This document shows positions 8,416 through 14,884 of a DNA stretch of 15,648 nt, one piece after another. Position 1 is the stretch's first letter; every line of letters begins with the position of its first letter. Under the pieces are notes generated by a model, which saw nothing but the letters and a program-made list of their open reading frames with translations, made no database searches and was not told the DNA's origin. This DNA comes from Candidatus Scatoplasma merdavium (lineage in GTDB: Bacteria; Bacillota_I; Bacilli_A; RFN20; CAG-288): assembly GCA_017694135.1 (NCBI GenBank), contig JADING010000130.1, positions 1 to 15,648 on the forward strand, given 5' to 3'. Position numbers and translations under genes: made by a program.

Positions 8416-9018
8416 ATGAAACAAGGCCTTTTAATTATCTTATCTGGACCTTCTGGTGTTGGCAAAGGAGCGGTTCGCCGCGCTTTGATGGAAAATAAGG
8501 ATCTCGATATTGTCTATTCTATTTCTATGACTACCAGAGCTCCTCGCCGTTTAGAACAAAACGGAGTTGATTATTTTTTTGTCGATGAAGAAACTTTCCA
8601 AAAAAACGTTGAGGAAGGTAACTTTTTAGAATATGTATCTTTCGTCGGTCATTCTTACGGAACTCCGAAACAGTACGTCGATAGCCTTCGTAACGAAGGC
8701 AAAAACGTCCTCTTAGAAATTGAAGTTCAAGGCGCTACTCAAGTTTTAAAGAAAATGAAAGAACTCGGCGACAAGAATGTCGTTTCTATTTTCTTGCTCC
8801 CGCCTTCTTGGCCGGATTTAGAAAAGCGCATTAGAAAGAGAAGAACTGAAACTGAAGACGTCATTAAAAAGAGAATGGACAAGGCGCGCTCAGAAATAAA
8901 AGAGATGTTTAATTACGATTATCAAGTTCTCAACGATATTGTTCCGCGCGCTGCTACGGAAATTAAAAGTATTATCGAAAGTGAAATAGATAAAAGGAAA
9001 GATGTTTCAGCTTGTTAA
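8416..9018 (+). CDS. gmk: Guanylate kinase
   Basis: This cytoplasmic enzyme phosphorylates GMP (and dGMP) to GDP using ATP in purine nucleotide synthesis. The 200-residue length is normal. The P-loop GPSGVGKG lies at 11-18, with the Gly after Lys that is common in Firmicutes Gmk. GMP-binding features follow: SISMTTRAPR at 35-44, then GVDYFFV (50-56) and the EYVSFVGHSYGTP lid segment (72-84). The LEIEVQGA core strand is at 100-107, and RRTET (142-146) marks the ATP-lid region. The ATG at 8416 immediately precedes the first beta strand. The 3' end overlaps priA by 17 bases. In Bacillus, rpoZ and coaBC commonly lie between these two genes; here they are absent from the locus. Confidence 0.97.
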   Translation: MKQGLLIILSGPSGVGKGAVRRALMENKDLDIVYSISMTTRAPRRLEQNGVDYFFVDEETFQKNVEEGNFLEYVSFVGHSYGTPKQYVDSLRNEGKNVLLEIEVQGATQVLKKMKELGDKNVVSIFLLPPSWPDLEKRIRKRRTETEDVIKKRMDKARSEIKEMFNYDYQVLNDIVPRAATEIKSIIESEIDKRKDVSAC

Positions 9019-11212
9019 AGTCTTGGTTGAAAGAGGAGTCTACAATCTCGATAAGCCTTTTACTTACGCTTATTTAGGAGAGGAGAGACTCTCTTTTGGT
9101 ATGAGAGTAAATATTGACTTTAACTCCTCGTCTATCGTCGGTTTTATCGTTGATGAACCAGAAGTTATCAATGAGGATTTTCAAACCTATTTATCTAAAT
9201 TAGATTACAGTTTAAAAACCATTCAAAGCGTCTTAGATAAAGAACCTATCATTGATAAAGAGCTCTATGAGCTCGCAAAAAAAGTTGCGGATTATTATCT
9301 TTGCCCCTTAATTGAAGTGTTAAAAGCGATGCTTCCACCTTCTTTAAAACCGAATTCTTCTTCTAAATCTAAGCCTCAGCTTCGCTTTCAAAAAGTCGCG
9401 TTAAGAAAAGAGAACACTTTAGGAATAAAGCTCAATTCCAATCAGGAAAAACTGTATTTAGAACTTGATAAAGAAACACCTGTGAGCAAAATAGGTGCTA
9501 AGGCTAGCTTAAAGTTTTTAGTTGACAATTCTTTGGTAGAAATAATTGATCGAGAAGTAAAAACGCAGTTGAGCTTAGAAGATGAAGGGTATTATTTGAA
9601 GACTTTAACCGAAGAGCAAGAGAATGCCTTTGATAAGATAATTAATTCTCCTGATTCAACATTTTTAATTCAAGGTGTGACCGGTTCAGGAAAAACGGAG
9701 ATTTATCTCCATTTGGTTTCTTATTACTTAAAACGCGGGAAGTCTTCTATAGTTTTGGTGCCGGAAATCTCTTTGACTGACAAGATGATTTCTCTTTTTT
9801 ATTCGGTGTTTAATAATCAAGTCGCTATTTTTCATTCGGGTTTATCAAATAAAGTTAAATACGATGAATACCGTTCCATTGCTAGAGGGGAAAAGAAAGT
9901 TGTCATTGGAACTCGTTCTGCTATTTTTGCTCCAGTTAAAGACTTGGGACTAATAGTTGTTGATGAAGAACACGTTGAGTCTTACAAGCAAGACACTTCT
10001 CCTTATTACGATGCGAGAAGAGTCGCTTTGATGTTAAGCGAAAAAACACAGTGCAAAGTAATTTACGCTTCTGCAACCCCCTCTTTAGAAATGAAGGCGA
10101 TGACTGAGTCAAAAAGAATGGCTTTGATTAAGTTAAACAAGCGAATAAACGAAAATGAACTTCCGGAAGTCCAGATAGTTTCTTTAAATGATTACGTTAA
10201 TATCAACGATGAATCCGCAATTATTTCTCGTCCTTTAGTAAGAGAATTAGAAAGTACTTTCGCTTCTAATCACCAAGCGATTCTCCTGTTAAACAGAAGG
10301 GGATACGCTCCTATTTACACTTGCGATAACTGCAAGAAGACTCTGGTTTGCCCTAATTGTTCGGTTCCTTTGGTTTATCATAAAAAAAGCGGAGAATTAA
10401 GATGCCATCACTGCGATTATTCAATTTCCGTCTCTTCCTTTGAATGCCCGAAGTGCCACGGGACTAAGTTTTCATACAACGGATTTGGAACAGAGAGAAT
10501 CAAGGACGACTTAGAGAGAATATTTCCGCAAATCAAAGTTGGTATTTTGGATGCGGATTCAACGCGTTTAAAGGGAGAATACCACAGAATTTTAAGCGAT
10601 TTTGCCTTGGGGAAATACGATGTGTTAGTCGGTACGCAGATGGTTGCTAAGGGGCACGATTTTTCTAATGTAACTCTCGCTGTTGCTCTTATGGCTGATC
10701 AGTCTTTAGAATTTCCTTCTTACAAGGCTAATGAAAACACTTTTGATATGCTCACGCAATTAATAGGCAGAGCAGGAAGAGGAGATTTCACTGGAAAAGC
10801 TATCGTCCAGACTTATTCAAAGGATAACAAGGTCATTGAATTAGCGTCTAAGCAAGATTACGAAGCTTTCTACATTTACGAGATGAAAAACAGGCAAGCT
10901 AGGAACTATCCTCCGTATTGCTATTTAGCAAATATCACTTTATCTTCTTCCAAAAAGGATAAAGTAGTTCAAGCTTCTTACCAAGTTAAAAACTTCTTAG
11001 TAAACAAGTTAGTAAAGCACAGCTTAGCTTTGGTTTATGGACCTTCTGTTCCATATATTGAAAAGCTCAATAATAGATATTATCGAAAGTTGATGCTAAA
11101 ATATAAAAACCGCTTAGCAGTCAAGCGGATATTAAAGGATTTAATTGATTTGAAGATGACTTCGTCAGAGATACACCTTTCTATCGATATTGATCCTTCT
11201 TCAGATATTTAA
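9002..11212 (+). CDS. priA: Primosomal protein N' (replication restart helicase)
   Basis: PriA is a 3'-5' superfamily 2 DNA helicase that recognises stalled or repaired forks and reloads the replicative helicase. The 736 residues match the usual length. An N-terminal DNA-binding region is followed by Walker A GVTGSGKT (225-232), LVPEISLT (252-259), the DEEH box (321-324) and SATPS (357-361). The inserted zinc-binding region has all eight cysteines (441, 444, 450, 453, 468, 471, 482, 485). The PriA signature GFGTERI (494-500) and helicase motif VI QLIGRAGR (586-593) complete it. The start lies inside gmk, with AAGGAA just upstream. A small unknown gene follows after 9 bases, probably in the same transcript. 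All key residues are present, so it looks fully active. Confidence 0.97.
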   Translation: MFQLVKVLVERGVYNLDKPFTYAYLGEERLSFGMRVNIDFNSSSIVGFIVDEPEVINEDFQTYLSKLDYSLKTIQSVLDKEPIIDKELYELAKKVADYYLCPLIEVLKAMLPPSLKPNSSSKSKPQLRFQKVALRKENTLGIKLNSNQEKLYLELDKETPVSKIGAKASLKFLVDNSLVEIIDREVKTQLSLEDEGYYLKTLTEEQENAFDKIINSPDSTFLIQGVTGSGKTEIYLHLVSYYLKRGKSSIVLVPEISLTDKMISLFYSVFNNQVAIFHSGLSNKVKYDEYRSIARGEKKVVIGTRSAIFAPVKDLGLIVVDEEHVESYKQDTSPYYDARRVALMLSEKTQCKVIYASATPSLEMKAMTESKRMALIKLNKRINENELPEVQIVSLNDYVNINDESAIISRPLVRELESTFASNHQAILLLNRRGYAPIYTCDNCKKTLVCPNCSVPLVYHKKSGELRCHHCDYSISVSSFECPKCHGTKFSYNGFGTERIKDDLERIFPQIKVGILDADSTRLKGEYHRILSDFALGKYDVLVGTQMVAKGHDFSNVTLAVALMADQSLEFPSYKANENTFDMLTQLIGRAGRGDFTGKAIVQTYSKDNKVIELASKQDYEAFYIYEMKNRQARNYPPYCYLANITLSSSKKDKVVQASYQVKNFLVNKLVKHSLALVYGPSVPYIEKLNNRYYRKLMLKYKNRLAVKRILKDLIDLKMTSSEIHLSIDIDPSSDI

Positions 11213-11221
11213 GGAGATAAA

Positions 11222-11716
11222 ATGATTGTTATTAAACTTTTAGGAATCGATCAGTTTAACGCTCAAGAACTTGTCAGAGATATCCATCTTGAAGCGGCGA
11301 AAATTTTTGAAACAAACCCGGAAGAAATTATTTTTTACGCCCCGGATTCATTCTTGATTTACAAGGGAGTTGAACAGACTTCTTACCAGCTTAACATCGA
11401 AGTTGAAGCTCCAAAAAAATACGAACCTCTCGAAGAAAAAATCGCTTCTTGTTTAATTAAATTATTTAATACGACTCACATTCATGTCAGGGTTTTATTT
11501 ACTTATTTTGATGTCGAACACGAGTACAATTACGTCAATCCTGATTATCCGCGCTATATGCAAGAAGATAACATGGTTCATTTTGACTATGAAGAGAACA
11601 GCGATGATGTTTATTTAGGTAACGCCTTTGAAGGCTATGAAAAGAAAGTCGAAGAGAAAGAAAAAGAGCAAAACAAACAAGAGGCCGAAAGGTTACACCA
11701 CCATCACCATCATTAA
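11222..11716 (+). CDS. Small tautomerase/DUF1904-like protein with natural C-terminal His6
   Basis: The function of this 164-residue cytoplasmic protein is not known. Residues 1-105 alternate strand and helix in a pattern like the small MIF/4-OT tautomerase fold, and the layout resembles the DUF1904 family (short first strand, helix with acidic residues, central strand near 44-62, second helix 69-83, strand HIHVRVLFTYFD at 86-97). That assignment rests on remembered family character only. There is no obvious N-terminal catalytic Pro; residue 2 is Ile. The tail is acidic, then a Lys/Glu-rich helix (140-157), then six histidines at 159-164 directly before TAA. The ribosome binding site AAGGAG lies just after the priA stop. 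A strong terminator follows. It occupies the place where def and fmt often sit in Bacillus. Confidence 0.8.
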   Translation: MIVIKLLGIDQFNAQELVRDIHLEAAKIFETNPEEIIFYAPDSFLIYKGVEQTSYQLNIEVEAPKKYEPLEEKIASCLIKLFNTTHIHVRVLFTYFDVEHEYNYVNPDYPRYMQEDNMVHFDYEENSDDVYLGNAFEGYEKKVEEKEKEQNKQEAERLHHHHHH

Positions 11717-11720
11717 TTTA

Positions 11721-11746
11721 GCGGGCTAATAAGCCTGCTTTTTATT
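11721..11746 (+). terminator. Rho-independent terminator
   Basis: GCGGGCT (11721-11727) pairs with AGCCTGC (11732-11738) over seven pairs including one G-U, around an AATA loop, and is followed by TTTTTATT. It lies 5 bases after the stop of the His-tailed gene and separates gmk-priA from the rsmB-rlmN-prpC-prkC unit. Confidence 0.88.
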
Positions 11747-11783
11747 AGATGATATAAAAAGCTACCAGCTTTCTAAATTAACT

Positions 11784-11804
11784 TACCAAGCTGCTATTTT
11801 GGTA
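11784..11804. repeat. Inverted repeat overlapping the rsmB promoter
   Basis: TACCAA (11784-11789) and TTGGTA (11799-11804) are perfect inverted arms around 9 bases. The right arm overlaps the extended -10 element, which is where an operator could block transcription. With only 6-bp arms in AT-rich DNA, chance is possible. Confidence 0.35.
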
Positions 11805-11808
11805 TACT
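11800..11808 (+). promoter_or_regulatory. Extended -10 promoter for the rsmB-like operon
   Basis: TGG followed by TATACT forms an extended -10 (TGn plus hexamer). The best -35 candidate is TTAACT at 11778-11783 with a long 19-base spacer, so the extended element probably carries recognition. A start near 11815 leaves only about 13 bases before the ATG at 11828, with AGAGAG as a weak ribosome binding site at the very 5' end. Confidence 0.5.
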
Positions 11809-11827
11809 TAATAAGAGAGCTTTTATT

Positions 11828-13108
11828 ATGAATGTAATTTATTTATGCTTGCGCGCTTTAAAAGAAATAATTGATGACAAAAGATCGGTTCAAGCGGTTT
11901 TAAATGATTTTAATAACGAATATAACCTTTCACTTCAAGACAAGGCCTTGTTATCTAAAACTTTGAGAGGCTCTATTCGCCATTTCTTTTTGCTCTCTTA
12001 TCAGGCCGGGGAACTGTTTCCTTCTTTTGAAAGTGACGACGATGAAATATATCTTTTAATACCTTGCTTATATCAGCTTAGATATTTAAAAAAAGATATA
12101 GCGGCGTTCCAAGTCATCGATGAGTTACTAAAAGTTAACGATGACCTTCTATTAAGGTTGGATCCTAATGAAACAAAAGAAAAACTAACTTCTTTTTCTT
12201 CTTCAAAATTCAAGCTGTCGAAAGAAATAATGCAAGATTATTACAAGTGCTTGTCTTTCATGTTTTCGACTCCGGAATGGGTGGTGAAACTATACGCTAA
12301 AGAATACGGCGATGACATGATGCTCAACGTTTTAAAATCTAAATCGAATCACGTTTTGAACTATCTGAGAGTGAATACATCTAAGGTATTTTTCGATGAG
12401 ATTGCTGCGTTGGATACCTATCATCCAATTGAGGAGGTTGGCGGTGCTGTCACGTATTCAGGAAAAGAGAATGTGAGCAAGAGCTTGGAGTATCAACACG
12501 GGAAGATATTTTCTTGCGACTTGTCTTGGCAGATACTTATCGATGAATTTAGCGATGTATCTTACAAGACCAAGTGCCTGCAAATAGGAGAAATAAACGG
12601 GGGATTATCTTCCGGTATAGCCGTTTATTTAAAAGGTCAAGAAGGCAATTTAGACGTCTCTTTTGAAACTGAGATATCTTATCGCCACGCTAAATACCAG
12701 TATCAGCGATTGGGATTAGATAACATTAAAGCATACATGGCTGATTTAGATATGTTACGCACTTATTTGCCTTACTCTTCTTACGATGTTGTTTTTGTCA
12801 CTCCTAAGTCATCATTTTTAGGCCAACTTTCTAAAAGGCCTTCAATTGCTTTAACTATCACTAGCAACGAACTTAAGAAGATAACTAAAAAAGAGATGGC
12901 TTATTTAGAAGAAGGGGCAAAATATCTTTTGCCTTCTGGTGTGTTAGTTTACGCTTGTGAATCTATCTTAAAAGAAGAGGGGTCTAAAATAGTTTCTTCC
13001 TTTTTAAAAAGGCACAAAGACTACGTATTAGCTAAAGAAAAAACCATTTTTCCATACGAATATAACTCTTATGGAATGTATTACGCCATTTTAGAAAAAG
13101 AGGAATAA
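11828..13108 (+). CDS. rsmB: RsmB-family 16S rRNA m5C methyltransferase homologue with degenerate active site
   Basis: RsmB normally methylates a 16S rRNA cytosine (C967 in E. coli). This 426-residue protein keeps the family layout: a NusB-like helical N-terminus (about 1-130), the linker STPEWVVKLYAKEYG (147-161) and LRVNTSK (180-186), and a Rossmann domain. The catalytic signatures are changed, however. The SAM loop, usually close to LDxCAAPGGKT, aligns without gaps to LQIGEINGGLS (251-261). Motif IV, usually DAPCSGLG, aligns to TPKSSFLG (325-332), so the Cys becomes Ser328. Motif VI, usually VYSTCS, aligns to VYACES (374-379), so the nucleophile position is Glu378, with a Cys one residue earlier. 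The adenine-binding Asp region (MADL, 304-307) remains. The frame is intact and followed one base later by rlmN. It is likely a pseudoenzyme, perhaps still binding rRNA. Family consensus motifs were recalled, not searched. Confidence 0.82.
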   Translation: MNVIYLCLRALKEIIDDKRSVQAVLNDFNNEYNLSLQDKALLSKTLRGSIRHFFLLSYQAGELFPSFESDDDEIYLLIPCLYQLRYLKKDIAAFQVIDELLKVNDDLLLRLDPNETKEKLTSFSSSKFKLSKEIMQDYYKCLSFMFSTPEWVVKLYAKEYGDDMMLNVLKSKSNHVLNYLRVNTSKVFFDEIAALDTYHPIEEVGGAVTYSGKENVSKSLEYQHGKIFSCDLSWQILIDEFSDVSYKTKCLQIGEINGGLSSGIAVYLKGQEGNLDVSFETEISYRHAKYQYQRLGLDNIKAYMADLDMLRTYLPYSSYDVVFVTPKSSFLGQLSKRPSIALTITSNELKKITKKEMAYLEEGAKYLLPSGVLVYACESILKEEGSKIVSSFLKRHKDYVLAKEKTIFPYEYNSYGMYYAILEKEE

Positions 13109-13109
13109 G

Positions 13110-14156
13110 ATGGAAAAAGAAAACATTTACGGTTTCAGCTTAGAACAACTGACTGCAAAAATGATCGGTCTTAATCAATCGAGCTATCGTTCGAAGCAGC
13201 TTTTCTCTTGGCTTTATAAAAAAGACGCTGATAGCTTCGATCAAATGAGCGATGTTTCCAAGGCGTTTAGAGAAGAGCTTAAAGAAAAATTCAGTTTAGA
13301 TTTACCGAAGATATTTGTCAAGAGATTTTCTGAAGACGGAACGATAAAACTCCTTTTAGAACTTTCAGATGGTCATAAAATTGAAACGGTTTTGATGCAT
13401 TATGTATACGGTGATGCGGTCTGTGTTACTTCTCAAGTCGGTTGTAACATGGGCTGTAAGTTCTGTGCTTCTGGTCTATTAAAAAAAGTCAGAAATTTGA
13501 AAGTTGAGGAAATGGTTGGGCAAGTCATAGTTATGAATCGACTTTTAAAAGAAGTTGACCCTTCTCGCCATGTTTCTCATATTGTCGTTATGGGAACTGG
13601 GGAACCTTTTGATAATTACGATAATGTCATGTCCTTTATTAGAATCGCAAATTCTCCTTCGGGAATGGAAATTGGAGCTAGACATATAACGGTATCTACT
13701 TGCGGTATAGTCCCAGGAATTCTTCGCTACGGCAAAGAGGGCTTGCAAGTCAATCTCGCGGTGTCTTTCCACGCTCCTATTGACGAAATACGTTCGAAGA
13801 TTATGCCTGTTAACCGCGCTTATCCTTTAGAAAAACTCATCCCGGCTTTGGAAGAATACTACGCTGATTCAAACAGAAATATGACTTTCGAATACATCAT
13901 GATAAAAGATCTTAATGACAGTGATGAGTGCGCGAAAGAATTAGCGAAGATCGCTAAAAGAGTCCACGCTTTTGTCAACTTAATTCCATATAACAAAGTT
14001 GTGGAAAACGATTTTGAACGTTCATCTAACAATCGCATTCATTATTTTCACAACTATTTGTTAAGCCAAGGAATTAAGTCTACTATCCGCAAGGAATTCG
14101 GTTCGGATATCGAAGCGGCATGCGGGCAGCTTAGAGCGAGGTATGAAGGAAAATGA
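13110..14156 (+). CDS. rlmN: Dual-specificity 23S rRNA/tRNA adenine-C2 methyltransferase (radical SAM)
   Basis: RlmN methylates C2 of A2503 in 23S rRNA and of A37 in some tRNAs, using a [4Fe-4S] cluster and two SAM molecules. The radical SAM cluster cysteines are in CNMGCKFC: Cys112, Cys116 and Cys119. The methyl-carrying cysteine is Cys338 in the C-terminal DIEAACGQLRA block, and the resolving cysteine is Cys105, seven residues before the cluster as in E. coli. The SAM-binding MGTGEPFDNY is at 161-170, and the N-terminal helical domain contains the YRSKQLFSWLY segment (26-36). The 348-residue length is typical. It starts one base after the rsmB-like stop and its TGA overlaps the prpC ATG. 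All catalytic residues are present, in contrast with its upstream neighbour. Confidence 0.97.
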   Translation: MEKENIYGFSLEQLTAKMIGLNQSSYRSKQLFSWLYKKDADSFDQMSDVSKAFREELKEKFSLDLPKIFVKRFSEDGTIKLLLELSDGHKIETVLMHYVYGDAVCVTSQVGCNMGCKFCASGLLKKVRNLKVEEMVGQVIVMNRLLKEVDPSRHVSHIVVMGTGEPFDNYDNVMSFIRIANSPSGMEIGARHITVSTCGIVPGILRYGKEGLQVNLAVSFHAPIDEIRSKIMPVNRAYPLEKLIPALEEYYADSNRNMTFEYIMIKDLNDSDECAKELAKIAKRVHAFVNLIPYNKVVENDFERSSNNRIHYFHNYLLSQGIKSTIRKEFGSDIEAACGQLRARYEGK

Positions 14157-14884
14157 GAGAGTACGATATTTTTTCTGATACCAACGTTGGCTTAAAGCGC
14201 CCAAATAACGAAGATAGCTGTGGCTTTTTAGATAAAGAGAATTTTAAGCTCATCCTAGTTGCGGATGGTATGGGCGGACACGCTTCTGGTGAAGTGGCGT
14301 CTAAGATGGCTAAGGACATGGTTTTACAGCTGTTTGATTTAGAGACGGATTTCGAATCGGTAAGACAAATCAAAAACGCTGTAAAAAGAATAGTAAAAAG
14401 AACAAACAGCGCCATACACAAGCTTTCTATCACCAAAGATTTCTACGGCATGGGTACAACTTTAGTCTTTGCCTTAGTTAGCAAAGATGTGACGGTGATA
14501 ATTAACTGCGGAGATTCACGCTGTTATAAATGGGAAGAGAATAAACTTGTTCAGCTCACTTCTGATCAAACGGTAGTGCAATACCTTTATCAAGTCGGTG
14601 CTATGAGTAAGGAAGAGACACTGAAGTCACCGCAACGGCACGTTCTTATGAATGCCATGGGAGTTTATCCAAGCGTTGATTACGATATTCTTTTTATTCC
14701 TAACACTTACGATGGATTAATGTGCTGCTCTGATGGTTTAACTAATATGCTGTCAAAAGAAGATATCGAACAAATAGTTTTGAAAAGTGGTTCGGCTCAA
14801 GAAAAAACGGCTAAACTAATTAACGGAGCGTTAGAAAAAGGTGGAATCGATAACATATCTGTTTCCTTATTGGAGGTTAAATGA
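14153..14884 (+). CDS. prpC: PP2C-type Ser/Thr protein phosphatase
   Basis: This metal-dependent phosphatase removes phosphate from Ser/Thr residues and is expected to counteract the kinase encoded immediately downstream. The 243 residues carry the PP2C motifs in order: RPNNED (17-21 region, with Glu20 and Asp21), VADGMGGHASGE (36-47, metal-binding Asp38), GMGTT (99-103), GDSR (120-123), SDGL (193-196, Asp194) and GGIDNIS (230-236, Asp233). No membrane segment is seen, so it is cytoplasmic. The ATG overlaps the rlmN TGA by the ATGA pattern, and the gene's own stop overlaps the kinase start, so the three are almost certainly translated from one message. This prpC-prkC pair is a standard Firmicutes arrangement. 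Confidence 0.96.
   Translation: MREYDIFSDTNVGLKRPNNEDSCGFLDKENFKLILVADGMGGHASGEVASKMAKDMVLQLFDLETDFESVRQIKNAVKRIVKRTNSAIHKLSITKDFYGMGTTLVFALVSKDVTVIINCGDSRCYKWEENKLVQLTSDQTVVQYLYQVGAMSKEETLKSPQRHVLMNAMGVYPSVDYDILFIPNTYDGLMCCSDGLTNMLSKEDIEQIVLKSGSAQEKTAKLINGALEKGGIDNISVSLLEVK
14872..14876 (+). promoter_or_regulatory. Ribosome binding site deciding the prkC start
   Basis: GGAGG sits inside the end of prpC. Two in-frame ATG codons follow, at 14881 (4 bases away) and 14884 (7 bases away). The second has the better spacing and overlaps the prpC TGA by one base. Confidence 0.7.

Noticed and set aside
11222..11716. His6 tail as evidence of an engineered construct or vector contamination
   Set aside because: No vector-like flanks are seen. 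The gene is in frame with a native ribosome binding site after priA and is followed by a native terminator and the conserved rsmB-rlmN genes.
11758..11772. A second hairpin, AAAGCT-ACC-AGCTTT, after the terminator
   Set aside because: It has a 6-bp AT-rich stem with a 3-base loop and no T tract; it could be chance or a minor backup structure, so it is not called a terminator.
11828..13108. The rsmB homologue as an ordinary decaying pseudogene
   Set aside because: The frame is intact over 426 codons, the length is normal, the family skeleton is preserved and a promoter is present; random decay would not spare these while hitting catalytic motifs selectively.
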